From Acidipila sp. (GTDB lineage: Bacteria > Acidobacteriota > Terriglobia > Acidiferrales > UBA7541), in NCBI GenBank assembly GCA_010365215.1, contig JAAFGT010000045.1:1-55720 (forward strand): a stretch of 55,720 nt of DNA. The letters run 5' to 3'. Shown piece after piece: positions 42,868-51,604 of the stretch. Position numbers and translations under genes: made by a program. The notes under the pieces were generated by a model. The model searched no databases. It saw only the letters and a list, made by a program, of their open reading frames with translations, and had not been told where the DNA came from. The number at the start of each line of letters is the position of its first letter. Position 1 is the first letter of the stretch.

Positions 42868-45651
42868 ATGGCTAACATCCAAACAGGTCGTCCAAACCAA
42901 ATAGTAGGGAACTACCCTGCGAAGCTGCTGAATCGGTCAGTGCCGCTCGCCTTCGGGTCTGCGATTTTGGCCTTGCTGATCATGGGTGGGGCATCCTATC
43001 GCAGCATAGTCGTTTCCACGGAGAGCGACCGGTGGGTCCGACACACCCATGAAGTCCTTGAACATCTTCAGAATTTACTCTCGGCAATGCAGAGCGTTGA
43101 ATCCAGCAGCCGCTGGTTCGTAATCACAGGAAACGAAGATTTTCTCGGCGAATATCAGCACGGTACCTCACGCTCCAATGTGGAAATAACCATTCTCCGC
43201 GATTTGACCCTGGATAATCCCATACAGCAGCGCCGCATTCCGAACCTGGGAATGCTAGCCGCGCAGAGGATCAAATTCTCCCAATCAGTCATTGAACTGC
43301 GGCGCACCAAGGGCCTGGAAGCGGCAACGGATCTCATTCGACTGGGTGACGGCAAGCGAACCATGGACGAGTTTCGCGGAGTCATTCGCGACATGGAGGA
43401 TGAAGAACGCAGGTTGCTGGTCCTACGGGACGCCGCGGCGAAGCAAAGTCTACGCCGCACCAGAACTGTTTTGTTCCTGGGCACAATCCTGGGCTTGTTG
43501 ATCGTCAGCGGCGCGGGCTGCAAGGCTTGGCGCGACCGTTCCAAGCGCACGCGTTCCGAGGCTGCTCTGCGCGAAAATGAGGGGCGTTTCCAAACCCTGG
43601 CGAATAATATTTCCCAGTTGGCTTGGATGGCCGATGAAACAGGCTTCATATTCTGGTACAACGACCGGTGGTTTGACTACACCGGCACCACTTTGGAGCA
43701 AATGGCCGGCTGGGGCTGGCAAAAGGTCCATCATCCGGATCATGTTCAGCGCGTCGTCGACAAAATCAGCCGCTGTTTCCAGACCGGCGAAACCTGGGAC
43801 CAGACTTTTCCCCTGCGCGGCCGCGATGGCAAATACCGCCCGTTCCTCTCCCGCGCCGTTCCCATCCGCGATGCGCAGGGCAAGGTCTTGCGCTGGTTCG
43901 GCACAAACACCGACATCACCGAGCTCCAGGATATGGAAACGGCGTTATTCGCTGAAAAGGAACGCGCCCAGGTCACGCTCAACTCCATCGGCGACGCGGT
44001 CATCTGCACGGACATCTCCGGGAATATCACTTTTCTGAATCTTGTCGCCGAGCGGATGACCGGCTGGTTGTCGCAGGCGGCGGTGAACAAGCCGATGACC
44101 GAAGTGTTCCGTATCATGGATGCGGCCACCCGCGAAACCATCCCCAGCCCGATGCAGCAATCCGTGGAGGAGAACCGCATCGTGCACCTGCCGGATAACT
44201 GCATCCTCATCCGGCACGACGGTTTTGAAATCCCTATCGAAGACTCCGTCTCACCCATCCACGATCGCGAGGGGCGTACCACCGGCGCGGTAATTGTGTT
44301 CCGCGACGTGAGCGCTGCGCGAGCCTCCGCTCTGCAGATGACCCACTTGGCGCAGCACGACTTTCTCACCAGTCTGCCCAATCGCATGCTCCTGAACGAT
44401 CGCGTGAGCCAGGCGATTACGTTGGCTGCGCGCCGCGCGAAAAAAGTCGCCGTGTTGTTCCTGGATCTGGACGGCTTCAAACACATCAACGATTCGCTGG
44501 GCCACCCCGTCGGCGACAAACTGCTGCAGTCGGCCGCCAAGCGCCTGGTGGATTGCGTGCGCGCCGCCGATACCGTCAGCCGCCAGGGAGGCGATGAGTT
44601 CGTCGTGCTGCTCTCGGAAATGGAACAGGCCGAGGATGCCGCCATTACCGCAAGAAGGATGTTGAAGACCGTGGCCGAGGCTCATTCCATAGGCCAGCAT
44701 GATCTGCACCTCACCACCAGCATCGGCGTCAGCGTCTATCCCGATGATGGCATGGATGCCGAGACCCTCATCAAGAACGCGGACACGGCCATGTATCAGG
44801 CCAAAGAAAATGGACGGCAGAGCTACCAGTTTTTCAAATCCGCCATGAACGTCCGTGCCGTGGAGCGGCAATCCATCGAGGAACATTTGCGCCGTGCCCT
44901 GGAACGCCAGGAGTTCACCCTGCACTACCAGCCAAAAATCAATCTGAGTACCGGAGAGATTACCGGCGCCGAAGCGCTGATCCGCTGGACGCATCCCCTC
45001 CGCGGGCCTGTTTCTCCCGGACAATTTATTCCCGTGGCGGAAGACTGCGGTCTGATTCTGCCCATCGGCAAATGGGTTCTCCGCGAGGCGTGCAATCAGG
45101 CCCGCGCCTGGCTGGATGCCGGCCTGCCCCTGGTTACCATCGCCGTGAACATCTCGGCGATGGAATTCCGCGAAGCGGGGTTTCTGGAATCCGTGTTCTC
45201 CGTCCTCGACGCCACCGGTCTCGATCCCCGATCGCTCGAGCTCGAGCTCACCGAAAGCGTGCTCATGAAGCGTGCCGAATCCACCGAATCCATCCTGCAC
45301 GCGCTGCGGGCCAGAGGGGTGCGGCTGGCCATCGATGATTTCGGCACGGGTTATTCCAGTCTGAGCTACCTGACAAAATTTCCCGTCGATGCGCTCAAAA
45401 TTGACCAGTCGTTTATCCGTCAGATTACCAACGCTCCCGGCGAGACCGCCATTGTCACCGCCGTGATCGCCATGGGCCGCAGCCTGCAACTGCGCGTGGT
45501 TGCCGAAGGCGTGGAAACGCAAGAAGAGCTGGCCTTCCTGCAGGATCACCGGTGTGAAGAAGCGCAAGGATACTATTTCAGTCCGCCGGTCCCTCCCCAG
45601 CGGTTCGCCAGTCTGCTCGCCAGCGGCGTTTTAGAAATGATCCCGCACTGA
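42868..45651 (+). CDS. CHASE3-PAS-PAS-GGDEF-EAL cyclic-di-GMP regulator
   Basis: A 927-residue membrane signalling protein. TM1 (about 28-48) and TM2 (about 196-215) bracket a CHASE3-like helical sensor with WFVITGNEDFL. Two PAS domains follow (about 240-355 and 365-490; the first has FIFWYNDRWFDYTG). The GGDEF domain has an intact RQGGDEFVVL (near residue 574) and LDLDGFKHINDSLGHPVGD; the EAL domain has an intact EAL (near 702), NISAMEFR, ELTESVLM and DDFGTGYSSLSYL. Both synthesis and breakdown of c-di-GMP look possible, so regulation must decide which dominates. The gene lies divergently from kinase 3 and has no clear Shine-Dalgarno. Length and domain order are typical. Confidence 0.92.
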   Translation: MANIQTGRPNQIVGNYPAKLLNRSVPLAFGSAILALLIMGGASYRSIVVSTESDRWVRHTHEVLEHLQNLLSAMQSVESSSRWFVITGNEDFLGEYQHGTSRSNVEITILRDLTLDNPIQQRRIPNLGMLAAQRIKFSQSVIELRRTKGLEAATDLIRLGDGKRTMDEFRGVIRDMEDEERRLLVLRDAAAKQSLRRTRTVLFLGTILGLLIVSGAGCKAWRDRSKRTRSEAALRENEGRFQTLANNISQLAWMADETGFIFWYNDRWFDYTGTTLEQMAGWGWQKVHHPDHVQRVVDKISRCFQTGETWDQTFPLRGRDGKYRPFLSRAVPIRDAQGKVLRWFGTNTDITELQDMETALFAEKERAQVTLNSIGDAVICTDISGNITFLNLVAERMTGWLSQAAVNKPMTEVFRIMDAATRETIPSPMQQSVEENRIVHLPDNCILIRHDGFEIPIEDSVSPIHDREGRTTGAVIVFRDVSAARASALQMTHLAQHDFLTSLPNRMLLNDRVSQAITLAARRAKKVAVLFLDLDGFKHINDSLGHPVGDKLLQSAAKRLVDCVRAADTVSRQGGDEFVVLLSEMEQAEDAAITARRMLKTVAEAHSIGQHDLHLTTSIGVSVYPDDGMDAETLIKNADTAMYQAKENGRQSYQFFKSAMNVRAVERQSIEEHLRRALERQEFTLHYQPKINLSTGEITGAEALIRWTHPLRGPVSPGQFIPVAEDCGLILPIGKWVLREACNQARAWLDAGLPLVTIAVNISAMEFREAGFLESVFSVLDATGLDPRSLELELTESVLMKRAESTESILHALRARGVRLAIDDFGTGYSSLSYLTKFPVDALKIDQSFIRQITNAPGETAIVTAVIAMGRSLQLRVVAEGVETQEELAFLQDHRCEEAQGYYFSPPVPPQRFASLLASGVLEMIPH

Positions 45652-45777
45652 AGCCGCACGAAAGACAGATCGGCTGTGGGGAAAACGCTTTCCGCAATAA
45701 CAACAATTCCTAAGGCCGCATCCTTCGCAAATCTTTTTCTCCACAGTCCGCCGATAGCAAAATCAGCCGCAGAAGAT

Positions 45778-45783
45778 TACAAT
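45778..45783 (+). promoter_or_regulatory. Candidate -10 box for leaderless dnaE transcript
   Basis: TACAAT, 8 bases before the dnaE ATG (45792), with no Shine-Dalgarno in GACATCCG. The -35 element is weak. Confidence 0.45.
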
Positions 45784-45791
45784 GACATCCG

Positions 45792-48700
45792 ATGCGCTCT
45801 CCCGGCTTCGTTCATCTCCATCTGCACACCGACTTCAGTCTTCTGGACGGAGCCTGCGATATTTCTGAGCTGGTCGACGAGGCCGCCCGCCGCGAAATGC
45901 CCGCTGTCGCCGTCACCGACCACGGCAATCTTTTCGCCGCCGCCAATTTCTTTCACAAGGCCACCACCCAGGGCGTCAAGCCCATCATCGGCTGCGAAGT
46001 CTACGTGGCTCGCGGCAATCACAAAGACAAGACCGTTGATCCCGAAGCTCCCGGCACCGGCCGCGCCAATCACCTGGTGCTGCTTTGCGAAAACGCCGAA
46101 GGCTACCGCAACCTCATCAAGCTCGTCTCCACCGGCTTCCTGGAAGGCTTTTACTACAAGCCGCGCATCGATCTCGACCTGCTCTCCAAGCATTCGCGTG
46201 GATTGATTGCTCTCTCCGCCTGCCTGCGCGGCGAAGTCTCCGAAGCGGTGATGGAAGACCGCGAAACCGACGCGCGCAACTCCGCTTACCGCCTGCGCGA
46301 CATTTTCGGAAAAGGGAACTTCTTCCTCGAGGTGCAGGATCAGGGCCTGGAAGTCGATAAGAAGGTCAACGACGGCCTGCTGCGCCTTTCTCGCGAAACC
46401 GGAATCCCCCTGGTGGCCACCAACGACGCGCACTACCTCACCCACGCCGACGCTCGCGCTCAGGAAGTCTTGCTGTGCATTCAGACCGGCAAGACCATGA
46501 GTGACCAGCACCGCATGCGTTTCGCCACCGACCAGTTTTATTTTAAGACTTCCGAAGAGATGACCGCCGTGTTTCCGGATCTGCCGGAGGCTCTGGCGCG
46601 CACCGTGGAGATCGCCAGCCGCTGCAACCTGCGCATCGAGCGGGTCACCAATCCCTTCCCCGAATTCCGCGTCCCGGAAGGCCACACCCTGGACAGTTAT
46701 TTCGAGAAAGTTGTTCGCGAAGGTTTCCTCGAGCGCATCCCGCTGCTCGAGCGCGCCGCCAGGGAAGGCCGCCAGCGCCAGCCCCTTGCCGTGTATGAGC
46801 AGCGCCTCTCCGCGGAAATCGACATGCTCAAGAAGATGCGCTTCGCCGGCTACTTCTTGATTGTGTGGGATTTCATCCGCTACGCGCGCGCGCAAGGCGT
46901 TCCCGTGGGCCCGGGCCGCGGGTCTGCTGCGGGCAGCCTGGCGAGTTACGCGCTGCGCATCACCGACGTTGACCCTCTCCAGTACGGCCTGCTCTTCGAG
47001 CGCTTCCTGAATCCCGAGCGCGTCTCGCTGCCTGATATTGACATCGATTTCTGCATGCGCCGCCGCGGCGAGGTCATCGAGTACGTCACCCAGAAATACG
47101 GCCGCGAAAACGTCGCGCAAATCATCACCTTCGGCACCATGGCCGCAAAAGCCGCGATCAAGGACGTGGGCCGCGCGATGGACATTCCTTTCGGCGACGT
47201 CGACCGGCTGGCCAAGCTGATTCCCGCCGAGCTGAACATCACGCTCGACAAGGCGCTCAAGGACAGCCCGCAGCTTCGCTCCGCTCTGGAGAAGGACGAG
47301 CGCTACCGCGAAATTATGGAAGTGGCTTTGCGCCTCGAAGGCCTGGCGCGCCACGCCTCCACGCACGCTGCCGGTGTGGTCATCTCCCCGCAACCGCTTA
47401 TGGAAATCGTCCCGCTGTATAAAACCAACCGGGATGAAATCACCACGCAATACGACATGAACGCCCTCGAGCGCCTTGGCCTCATCAAGATGGATTTTCT
47501 CGGCCTCACCACGCTGACCGTGCTCGACGACGCCGTACGTCTGCTGAAGCAGAGTCGTAACATCGAGATCGATCTTGCCGTTCTTCCGCTCGACGACGCC
47601 AAGGTCTATCAGCTCTTCGCCCGCGGCGAGACGACCGGCATTTTCCAGTTTGAATCGCACGGCATGCGCGACATCCTGCGCCGCTACCAGCCCACGCGCC
47701 TCGAAGATCTCACTGCGCTCAACGCGCTGTACCGGCCTGGCCCCATCCAGGGCGGCATGATCGACGACTTTATCGACCGCAAGCATGGACGCAAGCGCGT
47801 CAGCTACGATCTGCCGGAGCTTCAGGACATTCTCGAGGAAACCTGGGGCGTCATCCTTTATCAGGAACAGGTTATGCAGATTGCCAATCGCCTGGCCGGG
47901 TTCTCGCTGGGCGAAGCCGATATCCTCCGCCGCGCCATGGGCAAAAAGAAAAAAGAGGAAATGGCCGCGCAGCGCGACAAATTCATGAACGGCTGCCGCG
48001 CCAATAAAGTTCCTGAGAAAAAAGGCGCGCGCATCTTCGACCTCATGGAAGAGTTCGCCGGCTACGGCTTTAACAAGTCGCACTCCTGCGCTTACGCGCT
48101 TTTGGCCTATCAGACCGCCTATCTCAAGGTCCACTATCCCGTCGAATTCATGTGCGCGCTGATGATCGCGGAGACCGGCAACACCGATAAAGTCGTGAAA
48201 TACATAAACGAATCGCGTGGCATGGGCATCAAAGTGCTCCCTCCCGACGTCCACGAAAGCGCCTTGAACTTTACGCCCGTAGGCAGCGACATCCGCTTCG
48301 GCCTGGTGGCCATCAAAAACGTCGGCGAAAATACCGCCCATGCCATCTGTATCGCGCGCAGCAAGAAGGGGCAGTTTTCCAGCCTTTTCGATTTTTGCGA
48401 ATCCATCGAGCCCGGCCAGCTCAATCGCCGCGTGCTGGAGAGCCTCACCAAGGCCGGAGCGCTCGACTGCCTGCGCTCGACCCGCGCCGCTCTCTGGGAG
48501 TCCATCGATAAAGCTCTAAACTACGGCCAGCGCCAGGGCCACCATGCCGCGGTAGGGCAGGGCGGACTGTTCGGCGGCGCGCGCCAATCCTCGGAAAGCG
48601 CGGTGCAGGACAACGAGCCGCAATACGAGGTTCCCCAAGTCGAGGAATGGTCCGAAGATCAGCTTCTCGCTGGAGAATATTCCGTCCTGGGGTTTTACGT

Positions 48701-49364
48701 CTCCGGCCACCCGCTCGCGAAATATAGCGGCAGGCTAAAGGAAATGAATGTCGTCGACCTCGCCGTTCTGGAAGCGAAGAAGAACAACGACGACGTTTTT
48801 GTCGCTGGCGTAATCGCCAGCCTTCGCCCGATGCGCTCGAAGAAAGGCGCGCGCTGGGTAATCCTCGGTCTCCAGGACATGACTGGCATGGCCGAGCTGC
48901 TCGTCTTCCCCGAAGCATTTTCGCGCGTGGAAAATTTACTGAAGGCTGGAGCCGCGCTCCTGGTGAAGGGCCGCATCAGCGTGGAAGAGGTGGGCACGCG
49001 CGTAATCGTATCGGAAGCCCGCCCGCTCGACGCCATTGGCGGCGGCAGTTCCGGCCGCGCCGGTTCATTGCGCATCCGCGTTGATTCCGGAAGTCTCAGC
49101 GAGGTGACGCTGGAAAGCCTGAAGGCGTTATTCTCCTCCAAGCCCGGCGCGTGCGCCGTATCGTTCGAGATGAAGCTTCCCGACGGCACCGCCGGCACGC
49201 TGCAGTCGCAGTGTCGCGTGAAAGCAGACGCGGCGCTGGTGGCTGCGGTAGAAGAGATCCTCGGCCCCGGCAGTACGGTGGAACTTGTCCCGGGGAACGC
49301 CAATGGCTCCGCCAATGCCGCCGCGGATTCGTCGCAAATGGAAATGGAACACACTCGCGGCTAG
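45792..49364 (+). CDS. dnaE: DNA polymerase III alpha subunit
   Basis: A 1190-residue replicative polymerase of the DnaE1 type. The N-terminal PHP domain begins FVHLHLHTDFSLLDGA with intact metal-binding His/Asp and DHGNLFAA. The palm carries catalytic Asp residues in PDIDIDFCMRRRGEVIEYV, preceded by VGPGRGSAAGSLASYALRI, and GFNKSHSCAYALLAYQTAYL is the fingers/beta-binding neighbourhood. Near the C-terminus an OB fold (DDVFVAGVIASLRPMRSKKG) binds single-stranded DNA. The protein is complete. accA follows 8 bases after the stop, so dnaE-accA is an operon, an arrangement also seen in enterics. A single frame is open on the opposite strand over most of the gene but is a composition shadow. Confidence 0.97.
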   Translation: MRSPGFVHLHLHTDFSLLDGACDISELVDEAARREMPAVAVTDHGNLFAAANFFHKATTQGVKPIIGCEVYVARGNHKDKTVDPEAPGTGRANHLVLLCENAEGYRNLIKLVSTGFLEGFYYKPRIDLDLLSKHSRGLIALSACLRGEVSEAVMEDRETDARNSAYRLRDIFGKGNFFLEVQDQGLEVDKKVNDGLLRLSRETGIPLVATNDAHYLTHADARAQEVLLCIQTGKTMSDQHRMRFATDQFYFKTSEEMTAVFPDLPEALARTVEIASRCNLRIERVTNPFPEFRVPEGHTLDSYFEKVVREGFLERIPLLERAAREGRQRQPLAVYEQRLSAEIDMLKKMRFAGYFLIVWDFIRYARAQGVPVGPGRGSAAGSLASYALRITDVDPLQYGLLFERFLNPERVSLPDIDIDFCMRRRGEVIEYVTQKYGRENVAQIITFGTMAAKAAIKDVGRAMDIPFGDVDRLAKLIPAELNITLDKALKDSPQLRSALEKDERYREIMEVALRLEGLARHASTHAAGVVISPQPLMEIVPLYKTNRDEITTQYDMNALERLGLIKMDFLGLTTLTVLDDAVRLLKQSRNIEIDLAVLPLDDAKVYQLFARGETTGIFQFESHGMRDILRRYQPTRLEDLTALNALYRPGPIQGGMIDDFIDRKHGRKRVSYDLPELQDILEETWGVILYQEQVMQIANRLAGFSLGEADILRRAMGKKKKEEMAAQRDKFMNGCRANKVPEKKGARIFDLMEEFAGYGFNKSHSCAYALLAYQTAYLKVHYPVEFMCALMIAETGNTDKVVKYINESRGMGIKVLPPDVHESALNFTPVGSDIRFGLVAIKNVGENTAHAICIARSKKGQFSSLFDFCESIEPGQLNRRVLESLTKAGALDCLRSTRAALWESIDKALNYGQRQGHHAAVGQGGLFGGARQSSESAVQDNEPQYEVPQVEEWSEDQLLAGEYSVLGFYVSGHPLAKYSGRLKEMNVVDLAVLEAKKNNDDVFVAGVIASLRPMRSKKGARWVILGLQDMTGMAELLVFPEAFSRVENLLKAGAALLVKGRISVEEVGTRVIVSEARPLDAIGGGSSGRAGSLRIRVDSGSLSEVTLESLKALFSSKPGACAVSFEMKLPDGTAGTLQSQCRVKADAALVAAVEEILGPGSTVELVPGNANGSANAAADSSQMEMEHTRG

Positions 49365-49371
49365 GCTCACC

Positions 49372-50367
49372 ATGAAGAATCCCAAACGCGCATCCGCAAG
49401 CCCCAAGCGCTCCTTTGATAATCCGAAGAGCGCTCTGGAAACTCTGGAACAGGATCTCGAAGCGCTGCGCCTCCGCACCGGCCTCGCCGTCGCCAACCCC
49501 GACGAACTGGATCGTCTCCGCGCCGACGTTGCCGCTCTCAAGCGCGAGTTTTACGCCAACCTCAGTCCCTGGCAGCGCACCCAGCTTGCGCGCCACCAGA
49601 ATCGACCCTATCCGCTCGACTACATCCGCCTGCTATTCGAAGACTTCAGCGAAATTTACGGCGATCGCCTCTTTGGCGACGACTCCGCCATGATCGCCGG
49701 CATGGCCCGCTTCCATGGACGCCCCTGCGTGGTCCTCGGCCAGCAAAAAGGCCGCGACACCAGGCAACGCCTCGCACGGAATTTCGGCCAGGCCAAGCCC
49801 GAAGGCTATCGCAAAGCTCTGCGCGTAATGCGCCTCGCCGCAAAATTCGGCCGCCCTATCTTCACTCTTATCGATACGCCCGGCGCGTATCCTGGCATCG
49901 ACGCCGAAGAGCGCGGCCAGGCCGAAGCCATCGCTCGCAACCTGCGCGAGATGATGCGCCTGCCCGTGCCCATTCTCGTCACCATCACCGGTGAAGGCGG
50001 TTCCGGCGGCGCGCTGGCCATCGCCGTCGGCGACCGCATCCACATGCTGGAAAATTCCATCTACTCGGTGATCTCCCCCGAAGGTTGCGCCTCCATCATG
50101 TGGCGTGATGCCGGAAAGGCCGAGCTGGCCGCCGGCGCCCTGCGCATCACCGCCCCCGATCTGCTCTCGCTCGGCCTCATCGACGAAATCATTCCCGAAC
50201 CCGAAGGCGGCGCCCACCACGATCACGTAGCCGCTGCCGCCCTGCTCGATCCCGTCCTCGTCCGTAATCTCGACGAGCTCGATGGCCTCGCCGTCGGCCA
50301 AATGCTCGATCGCCGCTACCAGAAATTCCGCCACATGGGCCAGTTCTTCGAAGAGCTCCCCGTATAA
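49372..50367 (+). CDS. accA: Acetyl-CoA carboxylase carboxyltransferase subunit alpha
   Basis: A 331-residue alpha subunit of the carboxyltransferase that makes malonyl-CoA for fatty-acid synthesis; it pairs with AccD, not present here. Family blocks are LARHQNRPYPLDYIRLLFED, LIDTPGAYPGIDAEERGQAE, TGEGGSGGALAIAVGDR and SVISPEGCASIMWRDAGKA, forming the crotonase-fold oxyanion holes. Start at ATG 49372, eight bases after the dnaE stop; the frame is open upstream into dnaE but does not match the family. The first 30 residues are a Lys/Ser-rich extension (NPKRASASPKRSFDNPKSA). No AccD zinc finger. Confidence 0.95.
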   Translation: MKNPKRASASPKRSFDNPKSALETLEQDLEALRLRTGLAVANPDELDRLRADVAALKREFYANLSPWQRTQLARHQNRPYPLDYIRLLFEDFSEIYGDRLFGDDSAMIAGMARFHGRPCVVLGQQKGRDTRQRLARNFGQAKPEGYRKALRVMRLAAKFGRPIFTLIDTPGAYPGIDAEERGQAEAIARNLREMMRLPVPILVTITGEGGSGGALAIAVGDRIHMLENSIYSVISPEGCASIMWRDAGKAELAAGALRITAPDLLSLGLIDEIIPEPEGGAHHDHVAAAALLDPVLVRNLDELDGLAVGQMLDRRYQKFRHMGQFFEELPV

Positions 50368-50403
50368 GCCCGCTGGAAGTAAGTACCGTCAGGAGAATTC
50401 CAC

Positions 50404-50487
50404 ATGCCGGCAAAGAAGCCCAAGAAAAGCACCACTCGCAAGAAGGGAAAAAAAGTAGGCGCTTACAAGAAACTAGGCACGAAGTAG
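50404..50487 (+). CDS. Tiny lysine-rich basic protein (27 residues)
   Basis: Begins MPAKKPKKSTTRKKGKK and ends YKKLGTK: 27 residues, about 12 Lys, no acidic residue. AGGAG lies 9 bases before the ATG (CAGGAGAATTCCAC). It sits 36 bases after accA on the same strand and may ride on the dnaE-accA transcript. The style is the same as the peptide opposite the SET gene at 23096 (AKK runs and S/T-K blocks), though I see no alignable identity. Such proteins could bind nucleic acids, ribosomes or lipid phosphates. Short length makes this a probable but unproven gene. Confidence 0.6.
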   Translation: MPAKKPKKSTTRKKGKKVGAYKKLGTK

Positions 50488-50538
50488 GTACGCCCTACTA
50501 GGGAATTAAGCCAGGCTGTGGCCCCGATGGCTTGATAC

Positions 50539-50552
50539 ATCGAGCGCTCGAT
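50539..50552. promoter_or_regulatory. Perfect 14-base palindrome upstream of the ferredoxin-like gene
   Basis: ATCGAGCGCTCGAT reads the same on both strands. It follows TTGATA (a possible -35) and lies 117 bases before the ATG at 50670. Candidate operator; could be chance. Confidence 0.4.
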
Positions 50553-50669
50553 CCGCCATTAACCCATTGGACGTTTTCCGCGCACGAAGCCTTGCCCCAT
50601 CCACCGCTCCGGTTTACCTTCTTGTTTATCCCGCAATCGTCTTTATGCGGAGAAGAGGGACACCCAGCC

Positions 50670-51044
50670 ATGTCCGAAATTTTTCGTCCTTACGAGCGCC
50701 TCGTCGAGATTACCGTCCTCGGCAAAACGCTGGAGGTTCCCGAGAAGAACACCGTTCTCCGCGCCTTCCAATACATCAGCCCGGAGACCATCCCCTACGG
50801 CCGTTTCTGCTGGAATCAGGAGTGTCAGTACTGCAAAATTACCTGCCAGTTGCCCGATGACGATGAAGCCCGGCCCATGCTCGCCTGCAAATTCCACGTG
50901 GTCACCGGCATGGTAATCATCGAGCTCGCTCCCGAGCTGGTCTGGTGCCTGCGCAGCAAGCTTGTTGTTTCGCCAGGCAGTTCTGCAGGCCGCGCAGCTC
51001 CGGCTATCCCCAGCTCCACGCTTGCCGCCACCCAGGAAGACTAA
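50670..51044 (+). CDS. [2Fe-2S] ferredoxin-like protein
   Basis: A 124-residue protein with a plant-type ferredoxin core. The cluster set is FCWNQECQYCKITC (C-x4-C-x2-C, plus a nearby extra Cys) followed by a distant Cys in MLACKFH, which fits the 2Fe-2S loop. The fold begins with strand-like VEITVLGKTLEVPEKNTVLRAF. A hydrophobic stretch, VTGMVIIELAPELVWCLRS, follows, and a low-complexity Ser/Ala tail ends the protein. The extra Cys residues (Cys-rich, five in all) are odd. Function: electron carrier, partner unknown; position next to the cytochrome maturation genes is suggestive only. The ATG at 50670 is preceded by AGAAGAGGGA. Upstream in-frame open sequence to 50532 is unlikely to be translated. 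Confidence 0.75.
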   Translation: MSEIFRPYERLVEITVLGKTLEVPEKNTVLRAFQYISPETIPYGRFCWNQECQYCKITCQLPDDDEARPMLACKFHVVTGMVIIELAPELVWCLRSKLVVSPGSSAGRAAPAIPSSTLAATQED

Positions 51045-51146
51045 CCCGCACAATCCTGGAAGTGTATCTTCGGCGACTCCCCCCTCACGACTTCCTTCCC
51101 TATGATAGAATCTATTCTCCAGCCCGCCTTACGGGGGTATCGCCAA

Positions 51147-51593
51147 ATGAGGCAGAAAAAATTTCTTCTCGGCGCGCTCATCATTGTGGGGACGCTCGGC
51201 TGGCTGGGCTTTCGCGGCGCCTCCGAGAGCAAAGCCTACTATCACACCATTGCCGAGCTTGACGGTCTTCACGGCGGCGCCGCGCATCAGCGCATTCGCG
51301 TAGCCGGGGACATACGTCCCGGGTCCATCGAGCATCTCACCGGCCGCATCGATTTCGTGATCATGGAGCAGGGACACGCGCTGAATGTCAGCTACGTGGG
51401 CCGCGACCCCTTGCCCGACACGTTCAAGGACGGCTCGCAGGCGCTGGTCGAGGGTCATCGCATGCCCGACGGCCGCTTCGTTGCCGAAAAAGTTCAAGCC
51501 AAGTGCGCCTCCAAGTATGAATCGGTTCCGGGTAAGCCCCAGCCCGCCGCGCCCGACTCGTCGAGCCCAGCCCGTTCGACCGGTCAGAGCTAG
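51147..51593 (+). CDS. ccmE: Cytochrome c maturation haem chaperone CcmE (CxxxY type)
   Basis: A 148-residue haem chaperone. Residues 5-22 form the membrane anchor, and the periplasmic OB-fold domain follows with YHTIAELDG, RIRVAGDI, IDFVIMEQG and LNVSYVGRDPLPDTFKDG. The haem-binding motif near the C-terminus is VQAKCASKYE, with Cys120 and Tyr124, where classical CcmE has His in HxxxY. Cys-type CcmE is known from some delta-proteobacteria and archaea and goes with altered CcmI/CcmH partners. Start at ATG 51147 with GGGGGT upstream; ATG 51102 is a weaker alternative. ccmF begins 11 bases after the stop. The C-terminal tail is Pro/Ser rich. Confidence 0.92.
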   Translation: MRQKKFLLGALIIVGTLGWLGFRGASESKAYYHTIAELDGLHGGAAHQRIRVAGDIRPGSIEHLTGRIDFVIMEQGHALNVSYVGRDPLPDTFKDGSQALVEGHRMPDGRFVAEKVQAKCASKYESVPGKPQPAAPDSSSPARSTGQS

Positions 51594-51604
51594 CCCAGCC
51601 GGGA

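Noticed and set aside
45777-48341. An 854-codon open frame on the minus strand opposite dnaE
   Set aside because: dnaE is fully convincing by motifs; long antisense frames are expected in GC-rich genes with few stop codons in that register. The antisense text is Gly/His/Val-rich and shows no recognisable domain.
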